NCBI GenBank assembly: GCA_022824495.1
Contig: JAJDZU010000024.1
Location: forward strand, 186,001-250,000
Reading direction: 5' to 3'
Origin: Chloroflexota bacterium
GTDB taxonomy: Bacteria; Chloroflexota; UBA11872
DNA length: 64,000 bases
In this document: positions 1 through 10,689 of the stretch, one piece after another
How the letters are laid out: each line of letters opens with the position of its first letter
Position numbering within the stretch: the stretch's first letter is position 1
Notes under the pieces: model-generated
Databases searched by the model: none
What the model saw: only the letters and a program-made list of their open reading frames with translations
What the model was told of the DNA's origin: nothing
Translations under genes and position numbers: made by a program

Positions 1-2
1 CG

Positions 3-494
3 CGAGAGCGCGAAGGGCCGCCCGTCGGAACGCCAGGCGGCGTTCTCATTGCCGCCGGCCTGGCCATATCGGCCGTATTCGGCGTCATGGGCGCGGGATT
101 GGCCCTGCTGGAGCGGGCACGGTTCGAGCGGCAGCGCGCGCCCTATTCCTTTGCCCACCGTCGCCGCATGCGGCGAGTCAACGCGCAGGTCGAAATCCTC
201 CTGTGGATCGCCATGCTTGCCCCGCTGCTATTGGCGCTGACTCCCTATCTTCGCGAGTCCAGCGCCGTGCCGGTGCTGTTCCTGTTGGCCCTGGGGCTCT
301 TGCTGTTCCGCTCCCTGTGGCGCTCCGCCTTCCCCGACATCCTCAAGTCGCTGAGCCCTTACAACGCCGCCGGCTTGGCCTCGCAGATTCTTACCACGGA
401 GGCCGTCATCATTGAGCGCCAGGAAGAAGCCTTTTACGGCAAGGGCGTCTGGCGCCGCTGGCACCGCTACTTCAGCCGCCGGGTTAACTGGTAG
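3..494 (+). CDS. Membrane protein, 5' end outside window
   Basis: The frame is open from the first bases of the window, so the true start lies upstream; about 163 residues are visible. Three hydrophobic stretches are seen: one at the very N-terminal edge (GGVLIAAGLAISAVFGVMG), one near LLWIAMLAPLLLALTPYL and one near AVPVLFLLALGLLLF. The last 55 residues are charged and aromatic (RRWHRYFSRRVNW) and probably cytosolic. I do not recognise the family. The next gene also begins with a membrane segment, but a 124-bp gap separates them, so an operon is not certain. Confidence 0.6.
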   Translation, partial: REREGPPVGTPGGVLIAAGLAISAVFGVMGAGLALLERARFERQRAPYSFAHRRRMRRVNAQVEILLWIAMLAPLLLALTPYLRESSAVPVLFLLALGLLLFRSLWRSAFPDILKSLSPYNAAGLASQILTTEAVIIERQEEAFYGKGVWRRWHRYFSRRVNW

Positions 495-618
495 GGCGGT
501 CCCCGCGGCTCAGCGCGCCGTTGACCGCGCCGGCTCTCGCACCGTCAAACGGAGGGCGTATGACGTCGTGCTAGAGTCGCCCCGTTGAATCGCGCACGGG
601 AACGAACGACCTCTCGCC

Positions 619-1029
619 ATGAGCGCCGAGTTGGTCGGCATCCTGAGCGTTGGCGCGACGCTACTGGTGGGCGGCCTGGCCACCGCCGGCGCGGTTGTCG
701 GCCTGATGTTGCGGCTTGATAGCCGTTCAGGTGATCGCATGGACGCTATGGAAGAGCGTCTGAGTGCCCGCATGGACGGTATGGATGCTCGTATGGACCG
801 TATGGACGCCCGCATGGACACCTTTGAGGCGCGTCAGTACGAAATTGCTCAAACCGTCGCGCGACTGGAAGCTACCCAGCAGGCCATGCTGGCCACCCTG
901 TCCCGCATTGAAGAGCGCACCCGACCGACCGGCAATCTGCCTGCCCAGCCAACACCTCTCGAGACAGGCGACGAACCGGCCGACCATCCCCGACAGTCCG
1001 TGACGGCGACCACACAGACACCCGCTTAG
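619..1029 (+). CDS. Membrane-anchored coiled-coil protein with MD repeats
   Basis: This 136-residue protein has one N-terminal membrane segment (about residues 5-31, rich in Gly and Ala). It is followed by a charged coiled coil in which the unit RMDxMDA recurs about four times between residues 40 and 70, and then a Pro/Thr-rich tail. The family is not recognised. Proteins with one anchor plus a coiled coil are common in Chloroflexota and often of unknown role. The minus-strand gene at 17750-18184 has a comparable heptad-repeat layout without the anchor. Function is unassigned. Confidence 0.6.
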   Translation: MSAELVGILSVGATLLVGGLATAGAVVGLMLRLDSRSGDRMDAMEERLSARMDGMDARMDRMDARMDTFEARQYEIAQTVARLEATQQAMLATLSRIEERTRPTGNLPAQPTPLETGDEPADHPRQSVTATTQTPA

Positions 1030-1160
1030 CACTTCCGACTGCCGCCATCCGAAAGGCGCCAGCCCTACGCGGAAAGGGCGCCCGCGTTCGCTAGGTACAA
1101 TCAGCCCTTACAGCAAGGCGTATCGCGGCCACTCGTACGGTCGCGGGCGGAGGCTGTCGC

Positions 1161-2078
1161 ATGTTGACTTTTGGCCGGCTCATTACCGCGGTGATCACCC
1201 CGTTCGCCGATGACGGCTCGGTGGATTACGACACGTTCGGACGCCTCGTCTCAGGACTCGTCGATGCCGGCAACGACGCGGTCGTCGTCACCGGCACGAC
1301 CGGTGAATCCCCGGTGCTCAGCGACGACGAACGCTTCCAGCTATATCGCGAGGCGCTGTCGGCTGTCGGTGACCGCGCCCAGGTAATCGCGGGCACTGGC
1401 GGCTACAACACCGCCGAGAGCGTGCACCTGTCGCGCGAGGCCGCCGACATCGGCGTGCACGGGCTCTTGCAGGTCACGCCCTACTACAACAAGCCGCCCC
1501 AGGACGGGCTGGTGCTCCACTTCGAGACCATTGCGGAGGCCACCCCGCTGCCCAACATGCTCTACAACGTGCCGGCCCGCACCAGCCTCAACATGACCGC
1601 CGACACCGTGGCGCGCCTGAGCGCCGTGGACAACATCGTCGCCGTCAAGGAGGCCAGCGGAGATTTCGACCAGATCGCCGAGATTGCCCGCACCGCCGAG
1701 GATGGCTTCGACATCTACAGCGGCAACGACAGCGACACCTACCTGCTCATGGCCCTTGGCGGCGTGGGCGTCGTGAGCGTGCAGTCGCACGTGGTAAGCG
1801 GCGAGACCCGCGACATGATCGACGCTTTTGTCGAAGGCGACCTCGAGACGGCGCGCCGCAAGCACCTGCACCTGTTGCCGATCGCTCGCGCGCTGTTCCC
1901 GGCCGGCTGGCCCAACCCGATCGCGGTCAAGGCCGCCGTGAATCTGAGCGGTTTCTCCGTGGGCGTCCCACGCTCACCGTTGATCGAGTTCCCCGCCGAC
2001 ATGCAGGACGACCTGAAATCGGTGCTCGACCTCTACGAACTCGACGCTTTCCTTCAGCCCACCGCGGTGCATGCGTAG
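1161..2078 (+). CDS. dapA: 4-hydroxy-tetrahydrodipicolinate synthase
   Basis: This cytosolic enzyme condenses pyruvate with aspartate-4-semialdehyde, the first committed step of lysine and diaminopimelate synthesis. The 305-residue length is normal for the family. Visible signatures are the GTTGE loop (residues 45-49), YYNKP (108-112), the catalytic Tyr135 in YNVP followed by ART, and the Schiff-base Lys163 in VKEASGD. It is followed after only 3 bases by the uracil-DNA glycosylase and then RNase J and FtsK, so the four genes probably share a transcript. A second, divergent member of the same superfamily lies at 19063-20022. That copy lacks the GTTGE loop, so this gene is the likely lysine-pathway enzyme. 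Confidence 0.93.
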   Translation: MLTFGRLITAVITPFADDGSVDYDTFGRLVSGLVDAGNDAVVVTGTTGESPVLSDDERFQLYREALSAVGDRAQVIAGTGGYNTAESVHLSREAADIGVHGLLQVTPYYNKPPQDGLVLHFETIAEATPLPNMLYNVPARTSLNMTADTVARLSAVDNIVAVKEASGDFDQIAEIARTAEDGFDIYSGNDSDTYLLMALGGVGVVSVQSHVVSGETRDMIDAFVEGDLETARRKHLHLLPIARALFPAGWPNPIAVKAAVNLSGFSVGVPRSPLIEFPADMQDDLKSVLDLYELDAFLQPTAVHA

Positions 2079-2081
2079 CGC

Positions 2082-2708
2082 GTGATCGGCCTTCCGACTT
2101 TTCCCGACCTCGACAGCCTCGCGTCTGTCGTTCGGACCTGTGAGCGGTGCGGCTTGCACCGCGGCCGAAACAACGCGGTCCCCGGCGAAGGCTCGCCCAC
2201 CGCCCGCGTCGTCTTCATCGGCGAAGGTCCGGGCTTTCACGAGGACCGGCTGGGCAGGCCGTTCGTGGGCCAGGCCGGGCAGCTGCTGGACGAGCTGATC
2301 CAGGGCATCGACATGCGCCGGGCCGACGTGTTCATCGCCAACGTCTTGAAATGCCGCCCACCCAACAACCGCGACCCGCTGCCGGATGAAGCCGAAGCCT
2401 GCCGTCCCTACCTGGAGCAGCAATTGGAGTTGATCAATCCCGACTTGATCGTGCTCCTGGGTCGTCACGCCTTGAACGCGTTCTTTCCGGAGGCGCGAAT
2501 CTCGCGCGCCCGCGGCGTGGCGCGGCGGCAGCACGGCCGGGTCTACCTACCCGTCTACCATCCAGCGGCGGCGCTGCGCCAACTGCGGCTGCGCGACATC
2601 CTGTCGCAAGACTTCCAGATGATTCCCAAGCTGCTGGCCGACGCGACCGAGGTCGAACCCGACCCGCCGCCACCGCCCGATACGCAGCAACTCTCATTCT
2701 TCGCTTAG
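2082..2708 (+). CDS. Family-4 uracil-DNA glycosylase (Fe-S type)
   Basis: The protein removes uracil from DNA at the start of base-excision repair. It has 208 residues and a GTG start 3 bases after the dapA stop. Four cysteines (20, 23, 91, 107) are spaced as expected for the [4Fe-4S] cluster of family-4/5 enzymes. The uracil-pocket motif GEGPG (47-51) is followed by ED and GRPFVGQAG, and a late HPAA motif supplies the usual catalytic-loop histidine. GEGPGFHED fits family 4 rather than family 5. The C-terminus is proline-rich and ends in LSFFA, which resembles a sliding-clamp-binding tail (inference). Confidence 0.88.
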   Translation: MIGLPTFPDLDSLASVVRTCERCGLHRGRNNAVPGEGSPTARVVFIGEGPGFHEDRLGRPFVGQAGQLLDELIQGIDMRRADVFIANVLKCRPPNNRDPLPDEAEACRPYLEQQLELINPDLIVLLGRHALNAFFPEARISRARGVARRQHGRVYLPVYHPAAALRQLRLRDILSQDFQMIPKLLADATEVEPDPPPPPDTQQLSFFA

Positions 2709-2733
2709 CGAACCAAACCCCGGAACCACTCAC

Positions 2734-4410
2734 ATGACCAACGAATCTTCAGCCCAAGCCGTGCGCGTCGTCTCAATCGGCGGCATTGGCGAAATCGGCA
2801 GGAACTGCACCGTGATCGAGTACGGCGACGACGCCATCGTGCTCGACTGTGGCATCACCTTTCCCGACGCCGGGATGCTCGGTGTGGATCTGGTGCTCCC
2901 GAACTTCAGCTACCTGCGCGAGATCCGCCACAAGCTGCGTGCCTTCGTGATCACCCACGGGCACGAGGACCACATCGGCGCGCTGCCCTTCGCCCTGCGC
3001 GAGTTTGATCTGCCGATCTACGGCTCCAAGCTCACGCTCGGCCTTGTCGGGGTGAAGCTGGAAGAGCCGGGCCTGCGCGACCAGACGGACCTGCGCGTGG
3101 TCAAAGCGCGCGAGACCGTCACCATCGGACCATTCCGCTGCCAGTTCTTTCACGTCTGCCACAGCATTCCGGACGCCATGGGCATCGCCATCCACACGCC
3201 CGTCGGGACCATCGTGCACACCGGCGACTTCAAGATCGACCACACGCCGGTGGACGGGATCCCCCCTGACTTCCAGACCCTGGGCCGCCTGGGGGACGAA
3301 GGCGTGCTGCTGTTGATGTCCGACAGCACCTATGCCGATCAACCCGGCCACACGCCGTCCGAGGCGGTCATTGCCGAGTCCTTCGACCGGGTGTTCAACG
3401 ACGCGCCAGGCCGCATTATCGTCGCCACCTTCTCGTCGCTGATCTCGCGGGTGCAGCAGGTCATCGACGCCGCCTATGCCTACGGGCGCCGTGTTGCGTT
3501 CGTGGGCCGCAGCATGGAGCGCAACGTGCGGGTGGCCCGCGACCTTGGCTACTTGCACGTGCCCGACGACGCCATGGAAGTCGACCCGCGCGATCTGCGG
3601 GACTACCCGGGAGATGAACTGGCCGTCATCTGCACCGGCTCTCAGGGCGAGCCGCGTTCCGCGCTGGTGCGGATGGCCAACCGGGACCATCGCTTTATCG
3701 ACCTGCTGCCGGACGACACGGTGGTGGTGTCGGCCTCGGCCATACCCGGCAATGAAGAAGCCGTGAACCAGACCATTGACCGGCTGGCGCGGCAGGGCGC
3801 CCGCGTGCTCTACGAGCGCCTGCTGCCCGTGCATGTCTCGGGGCACGCCGGCCAGGAAGATCTCAAGTACATGCTCAGCACCCTTCAGCCCAAGTTCTTC
3901 ATGCCAGTCCACGGCGAGTTCCGGCACCTGGAGGAGCACCGGCGCCTGGCTGAGCGTGTCGGTGTTGATGCCGAGCACGTGCTGGTGGCCGAGTCCGGGA
4001 ACATCGTCGAGCTATCCGCGGACGACATCAACGTGGTTGGCCAGACCGACGTCAGCAACGTCTACGTCGACGGACTCACCGTCGGCGAGGAGAGCGACGC
4101 CACCATTCGCGACCGTCAGCACCTTGCGGAAGGCGGTTTGGTCGTTACTGTCGTCAACATCGACCGTCACACTGGTCAATGCTTGACAGACCCGGATATC
4201 ATCACAAGGGGATTTGTGTACGCGTCGGACGCTCAGGATGAGTTGCTAACGCGTGCTCGCGACACCGTGCGGTCGGTGGTGGACACCGGCGACCATGCGG
4301 ACGTATCCCCTGAACATCTACAGAGGAAGATCCGGAACGCACTCGGGAGGCGTTTGTTCCGGGAGACCCGGCGGCGACCGGTCATTTTGCCGATCGTCAC
4401 CGAGGTCTAG
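2734..4410 (+). CDS. rnj: Ribonuclease J
   Basis: This metallo-beta-lactamase/beta-CASP ribonuclease combines 5'-to-3' exonuclease and endonuclease activity in mRNA turnover and rRNA maturation. It has 558 residues, the normal length. The metal-binding HGHEDH motif starts at residue 75. Later motifs are HTGDFKIDH, SDSTYAD, the beta-CASP GSQGEPRSAL segment, HVSGHAG and PVHGEFRHL. A C-terminal domain of about 110 residues follows. An AUG start is chosen 25 bases after the glycosylase stop. The order dapA, rnj, ftsK recurs in several bacterial phyla. Confidence 0.93.
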   Translation: MTNESSAQAVRVVSIGGIGEIGRNCTVIEYGDDAIVLDCGITFPDAGMLGVDLVLPNFSYLREIRHKLRAFVITHGHEDHIGALPFALREFDLPIYGSKLTLGLVGVKLEEPGLRDQTDLRVVKARETVTIGPFRCQFFHVCHSIPDAMGIAIHTPVGTIVHTGDFKIDHTPVDGIPPDFQTLGRLGDEGVLLLMSDSTYADQPGHTPSEAVIAESFDRVFNDAPGRIIVATFSSLISRVQQVIDAAYAYGRRVAFVGRSMERNVRVARDLGYLHVPDDAMEVDPRDLRDYPGDELAVICTGSQGEPRSALVRMANRDHRFIDLLPDDTVVVSASAIPGNEEAVNQTIDRLARQGARVLYERLLPVHVSGHAGQEDLKYMLSTLQPKFFMPVHGEFRHLEEHRRLAERVGVDAEHVLVAESGNIVELSADDINVVGQTDVSNVYVDGLTVGEESDATIRDRQHLAEGGLVVTVVNIDRHTGQCLTDPDIITRGFVYASDAQDELLTRARDTVRSVVDTGDHADVSPEHLQRKIRNALGRRLFRETRRRPVILPIVTEV

Positions 4411-4451
4411 CTAAGGGGCGGACGACAGTTCGCACCTGAGGAGGGCCTCCC

Positions 4452-6614
<2,163 letters not shown>

Positions 6615-6633
6615 GCCTCTGATCCCAATCGTG

Positions 6634-6657
6634 GCCGAGGCTGCGCGCAGCCTCGGC
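6634..6657. terminator. Bidirectional hairpin between convergent genes
   Basis: GCCGAGGCTG and CAGCCTCGGC form a perfect 10-bp stem with a CGCG loop, 19 bases after the ftsK stop. It lies between ftsK and the convergent minus-strand gene at 6681. There is no long T-tract, so termination is inferred from position and stem strength. Confidence 0.55.
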
Positions 6658-6680
6658 TCTGTGGGGCCGATCCGCGCCGC

Positions 6681-7529
6681 CTAGCCCACACGCACCCCGG
6701 CGCGCGCTCTGCTCGTTGACTTGCCCGGAACCATTACGCCGGGCAACAGCACTTCCAGGCGCTCGCTCGTCCGGCCTTCGGCGGCGGCGGCCAGGTAGGC
6801 CACGCCCTGCCGGCCCATCTCCTCTTTCTCAAAGGTCACCGCCGTCATTGGCGGCGTGGTGTGCTCGGTAGCCGCCGGAGCGTTGAGTTGCACGAACGTG
6901 GTCCCAAGGACTGAAACGTCGTCCGGAACAGCCACGCCCGCCTCGGTCAGCGTCCGCAGCGCTGCCAGCGCCATGGGCAGGTTCTGCACGTAGATGGCGT
7001 CCGGCAGGTCGCCGCGCGCCAGAATGGCCTCGGCCGCATCCTGGCCGGTCGTCGCGACCTTTGCTCCGAAATAGATGTCCGCGTCGTCCAGCGGATGACC
7101 GGCGGCCGCCGCCGCGTCCCGAACCCCGGCGAAGCGGGAGCCGTGATAGCTGTCCAGGTTTGCAGGGTCGCCAGGCAGCACCACCGCCAGCCGCTCGTGT
7201 CCCAGGTCCAGCAGATGCCGGGCCGCCGTGCCCCCAATGTCGTGATTGTCCGGAGCCACCCACGAACAGCCGGGCGCGACGCGCTCGCATACGACCGACG
7301 GTCGCGAGTGCCCGCGCAGGAACTCCAGATCCGCCGCCCCCGTGGCGAACGCCAGCAAGCCGTCAACCTCCGGCGCGCGCTCGGCCGCGGCCGCCAGCGA
7401 GCCTTCCGGAAACTGGTGAATGCTCAGCCCATGCCCGCCGCGCGCGGCCTCGAGTTGCGCGTGATACAGCGCCACCGTGTACGCCCCGGGATCAAAGCCT
7501 TCGCTGTAGAACACACCGATATGCGCCAT
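6681..7529 (-). CDS. LacI/RbsB-type ligand-binding domain protein, no HTH
   Basis: The 282 residues match the periplasmic-binding-like effector domain of LacI-family regulators. It begins directly at the first strand (MAHIGVFYSEGF), with GTAARHLLDLGHERLAVV and PDDVSVLGTTF in the usual places. The roughly 55-residue DNA-binding helix-turn-helix that normally precedes this domain is absent. An in-frame stop (TAG) lies immediately before the ATG, and GGGAGGG sits at ribosome-binding distance. There is no signal peptide, so it is probably a cytosolic sugar sensor or a degenerate regulator. It could also work with a separate DNA-binding partner; none is adjacent. Confidence 0.7.
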   Translation of the reverse strand: MAHIGVFYSEGFDPGAYTVALYHAQLEAARGGHGLSIHQFPEGSLAAAAERAPEVDGLLAFATGAADLEFLRGHSRPSVVCERVAPGCSWVAPDNHDIGGTAARHLLDLGHERLAVVLPGDPANLDSYHGSRFAGVRDAAAAAGHPLDDADIYFGAKVATTGQDAAEAILARGDLPDAIYVQNLPMALAALRTLTEAGVAVPDDVSVLGTTFVQLNAPAATEHTTPPMTAVTFEKEEMGRQGVAYLAAAAEGRTSERLEVLLPGVMVPGKSTSRARAGVRVG

Positions 7530-7636
7530 CTATGGTCCCTCCCGCGCTGAGTTCGTGAGAATCCTCCATGGCGAGCTACGACGGCGGACACCATTTCCTT
7601 GCTGGTTGGGACGCCGTAGCCATGGGATTGGCAGAG

Positions 7637-7987
7637 TCACACGCGTTCCAACAGATATGCGATGGGATCAACGCCCTCTCTTGGTCCCGGCCTCTTGAAC
7701 CCATCTTTGATCTCAATCACTTCAAAAGAACCTGCAGGTTCCTTCTGGAACTCTGCGATGAGATCGCCTTTGAGCCAAAGAGCGCCGGAGTTCGGACCAC
7801 CAAATCGCAGTACCGCTACCGGCTCCTCGCTGGACTCCAGGTAGACATTGATACGCTTCCGAAGGACGACAAGGTCGGCGGTTCGGTTTCCACCGATATC
7901 GACCGGATACCTCCGCACCACATCTTCGGCAGCCGCCCGCGACAACGATTCTGTCATAGGTGACTCGATTAGCAGCGCCATGTCCAT
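7637..7987 (-). CDS. Hypothetical protein following the HAD gene
   Basis: This 116-residue soluble protein has no recognised domain. The start is well supported: AAAGGAGG lies 3 bases upstream of the ATG. Sequence such as VLRFGGPNSGALWLKGD and the acidic/hydrophobic alternation suggest a small alpha-beta fold. Base composition is clearly less GC-rich than the flanking core genes, as for the HAD gene upstream, so the two probably arrived together by transfer. If the interrupted HAD frame is read to its second stop at 8022, the gap between the genes is only 34 bases, which fits an operon. Confidence 0.6.
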   Translation of the reverse strand: MDMALLIESPMTESLSRAAAEDVVRRYPVDIGGNRTADLVVLRKRINVYLESSEEPVAVLRFGGPNSGALWLKGDLIAEFQKEPAGSFEVIEIKDGFKRPGPREGVDPIAYLLERV

Positions 7988-8021
7988 GCCTCCTTTCGGC
8001 TGCTGGTGCTACTCACGGCCA

Positions 8022-8174
8022 TTAGTGACTTGGGAGAGGGCCGGACGAACTTAGCTGGCCCCGGATGCTGTCGGCCATTTGGGTGACTGTCTCCTTCAAG
8101 TGTTCATAAGCATAGCCGCCTTCGGCAAATTCAGGCGGAACGGTTGCGTTGACGCGGCGACCGTAGCCGAGTGC
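8022..8174 (-). other. In-frame continuation of the HAD gene beyond its TGA
   Basis: After the TGA at 8175-8177 the same frame stays open for 50 further codons to a TAA at 8022-8024. The encoded segment (ALGYGRRVNATVPPEF, then AEGGYAYEHLKETV) reads like genuine protein and has no start codon of its own before an internal ATG. It fits the C-terminal helix region of this HAD type, so the TGA looks like a TGG-to-TGA nonsense change, a readthrough site or a sequencing error. Confidence 0.6.
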
Positions 8175-8888
8175 TCAAGCCTTGTTTGGCTTGTCCTTTC
8201 CAAGGATCCCAAGAACATATCCGTCTGACGAAGTGACGAGCGACATGCACGGGATATCCGTTGGACCGTCGCCAATGTATATCATGTTCTCGAAAGGCAC
8301 AGGGCGCTCTTCAGGTTCCATGGGCTCGTTGACGACGTATTGTCGGTTGAAGTACTCCGCCCCAACTTTCCCCTTATTGACCATATAGAGGAATCGAGTT
8401 TTGTCAGTGAATGAAATCACATTCTTAAGATGCGAGAGCCTTCCTTTGCGGTCATATGCAAAGTCGCAAGCCCAGATACGATGAGCGAAATCTGACAGGA
8501 CGCTAGCCCGCAACATGTCGCCAATCCCTGCCGATATAACGTAAAACTCAATCCTGATGCCAACGTCTCGGAACTTGGCAACTCCTTGGATTTCTTCGCG
8601 AAGGGAGATTAGTCCGTCCGGAATGCCTGGATAGAATTGCAGACTGGAGGCGATTTCAACAAGCTTGGTCTTGGTGAGACCTTCAAGTGGACCTCCTTCG
8701 GCTGAAAACTCAATTAGCTTCTGCATGTATGCTAGGTGTTCATCCCAGCCCGCTTTCACGAGCGGCTCTACTTCGTTAGGCCAGAACTCGTCAGGCTTCA
8801 AGTTGAAATACTCAAGAAGTTGGTTCGTTGTGTCGGGAGCAAGCGTGCCGTCGCAGTCGGCTACAATAGCGATAGTGTTATGCGCCAC
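8175..8888 (-). CDS. HAD-superfamily phosphatase, interrupted by TGA
   Basis: The 237-residue frame carries all HAD motifs: DCDGTL near the N-terminus (motif I nucleophile), SAG (motif II Thr/Ser position), a Lys in the HLKNVISFTDK region (motif III), and GDGPTDIP (motif IV). The layout resembles phosphoserine-phosphatase-like small-molecule phosphatases; the substrate is unknown. The start is GTG with no clear Shine-Dalgarno. The catalytic core is complete before the TGA, but about 50 conserved-looking residues follow in frame, so the product may be truncated. Base composition is lower in GC than the neighbours, suggesting transfer. A plausible promoter lies at 8931-8958. Confidence 0.75.
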   Translation of the reverse strand: MAHNTIAIVADCDGTLAPDTTNQLLEYFNLKPDEFWPNEVEPLVKAGWDEHLAYMQKLIEFSAEGGPLEGLTKTKLVEIASSLQFYPGIPDGLISLREEIQGVAKFRDVGIRIEFYVISAGIGDMLRASVLSDFAHRIWACDFAYDRKGRLSHLKNVISFTDKTRFLYMVNKGKVGAEYFNRQYVVNEPMEPEERPVPFENMIYIGDGPTDIPCMSLVTSSDGYVLGILGKDKPNKA

Positions 8889-9322
8889 TGAGGGCTAACT
8901 ACTCATGCGATTGAAGTCGGAACGGGAGACTACATAGCGCGTGGATGTTTTGTAACAAATAGGCGCATACATGTTAATTGTGAGTAATTGGGACGGAGTA
9001 AGAGAAACAGCAGTTGAAGCCCTTCCAAGGGCAGATGTCTGAGCGAGCGGTACGTCCACGTGCCTCTCGTCACGGCGGAGGTGGCGACTACGACACGTAC
9101 GTTACACCCTCCCTCGGTTTCAGTTCAACGGGGCAAGCTGGATGGAAGACGGCACAGCCCATTGTCGCATTCGACGGGCAGTCGAAAGTCGGCCAGCGTG
9201 ACGTGCGATGGCGGTCTGGCATGTGTACGGGAGGCGTTCAAGGGGTTGTGGCAACCTGCAACTACGCCATCTGTGGCCGGAATCCTGCGGGTAGGTCGTG
9301 TTCCCTGCATTCCCGCCGCAGT
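8889..9322. other. Intergenic region without a convincing gene
   Basis: The first 70 bases are AT-rich and hold the HAD promoter. The remainder has open frames on both strands whose translations are compositionally unlike proteins (Arg, Ser and Gly rich, no hydrophobic core). No tRNA, repeat or strong hairpin was seen. It may be the scar of the insertion that brought in the low-GC pair at 7637-8888. Confidence 0.5.
8931..8958 (-). promoter_or_regulatory. Putative sigma70-like promoter of the HAD gene
   Basis: On the minus strand TTGTTA and TATGTA are separated by 16 bases, about 45 bases upstream of the GTG start at 8888. The stretch is AT-rich compared with its surroundings. Confidence 0.35.
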
Positions 9323-10579
9323 CTACGCGGCTCGTCGCAGGGTCGGACGGGTGAGCCAGACGCCGCTAAACACGGCGGTGACTACGACCACGCCGAGGAG
9401 GGTGGCGGCCTGGATGCCGGCCGATTCGGCGATGGCGCCGATGATCAGCGCGCCGATTGGCGACAGGCCGATGAAGGTGATGGTGTTCAGGCTCATCACG
9501 CGGCCGTAGTAGTCCTCGGTGGCTTCCAGTTGCAGCATCGTGCGCACGCTGGCTGAGAAGACGGTATTCAGCATCCCCACGAGCACCAGCAGCACCAGCG
9601 ACAGGCCAAAGGACGTCGAGGCCGCGAAGCCGGCCAGGGCCGCCAGGTATCCCGCGACGGATATTCCGGCCAGGCGTCCGTTGGCCGGTAGCCAGTTGCC
9701 GCTGGCCACCAAAAAGGCCCCCATCACCGCGCCCAATCCGGGCGCGGCAACCAGCCAGCCCAGGCCGGTGACGTCCGCGAATAGCACTTCCCTTGCGAAG
9801 ACCGGCGCCAGCTGCTGGAACGAGCGGCCGAACAGGCTGGCGACGGCCGACACCAGCAGCACCAGCACGATCAGTTCGCGGCTGAACGCAAACCGCAGGC
9901 CGTCGCGGACAGTATTGAGGACAGCCTCGGGCGGGCGCGGCCTGAACCGCGGCAGCCGCATCAGCGCCAGGGCCGCGAAGACCGGCAGGGTCGTGGCGGC
10001 GTTGATGAAGAGGACGCCCGCGGCGCCGATCACCGGCACCAGCAAGCCGGCGATCGACGGTCCGATAAGCGCGCCGCCCGTAAAGACCACGGCGTTGAGG
10101 GCGATGGCCTTGCGCAGGTCTTCTCGTGGAACCAGCGCGGGCACGATGGCCTGGCGGGTCGGTTGGTCGAACGCTCCGGCGACGGAGGCCAGCATGGCGA
10201 TCAGGGCGAAGTGCCACACCTGCGCCACGTCGGCGGCCACCACGATCGCCAGGATCAGGCCCAGGAGCGCCTGGCTGACCTGAGTGATCCACAACAGTGC
10301 GCGGCGGTCCATGCGGTCGGCAACGACGCCGCCAAAGAACGGCAGCACCACCATGGGCACGCCGCGAGCCGCGGCCACAATGCCGACCCAAAGGGCCGAC
10401 TGGGTCATCTCGTCGGTCAGCCACCCGACCACCATGATCTGCATCCAGGTTCCCGAATGCGAGATCACCAGGCTGAACCAGAACAGCGCAAAGTTGCGGT
10501 GTCCAAGCACGCCCAGCCGCGGCCATTGAAGCCACGCAGGCGTCGGTCGCGCGGCCCGTGAAGTCCGCCGTGGGCTCAT
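9323..10579 (-). CDS. MFS transporter, EntS-like
   Basis: This is a 418-residue integral membrane exporter with twelve predicted hydrophobic segments. The motif-A-like loop GGVVADRMDRRALL follows segment 2, and SHSGTWMQ appears in segment 1, as in the MFS_3 group of siderophore and drug exporters. It lies 110 bases downstream of the secreted GH99-like gene on the same strand and close to an Idh-type oxidoreductase, so a role linked to carbohydrate or glycoside turnover is possible. The substrate cannot be told from sequence. A second MFS protein of the same type is at 15442-16752. Confidence 0.85.
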   Translation of the reverse strand: MSPRRTSRAARPTPAWLQWPRLGVLGHRNFALFWFSLVISHSGTWMQIMVVGWLTDEMTQSALWVGIVAAARGVPMVVLPFFGGVVADRMDRRALLWITQVSQALLGLILAIVVAADVAQVWHFALIAMLASVAGAFDQPTRQAIVPALVPREDLRKAIALNAVVFTGGALIGPSIAGLLVPVIGAAGVLFINAATTLPVFAALALMRLPRFRPRPPEAVLNTVRDGLRFAFSRELIVLVLLVSAVASLFGRSFQQLAPVFAREVLFADVTGLGWLVAAPGLGAVMGAFLVASGNWLPANGRLAGISVAGYLAALAGFAASTSFGLSLVLLVLVGMLNTVFSASVRTMLQLEATEDYYGRVMSLNTITFIGLSPIGALIIGAIAESAGIQAATLLGVVVVTAVFSGVWLTRPTLRRAA

Positions 10580-10689
10580 GTTGGTACGCCGCGCTCGTAT
10601 CGAGTCAGGGAACCATGTCGGTCGGAATCGCTGGGCGAACCATTGGCGACCTGGCGCAGGTCACTCATCGGCGTCGCGGACAGCCTGAC

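Noticed and set aside
8175-8177. Selenocysteine codon in the HAD gene
   Set aside because: No convincing SECIS-like hairpin follows the TGA, the position is not catalytic, and Trp (TGG) is the simpler original residue.
9014-9556. Possible gene in the gap before the first MFS transporter
   Set aside because: The frame is compositionally unlike a protein, lacks a ribosome-binding site and runs far into the opposite-strand transporter gene.
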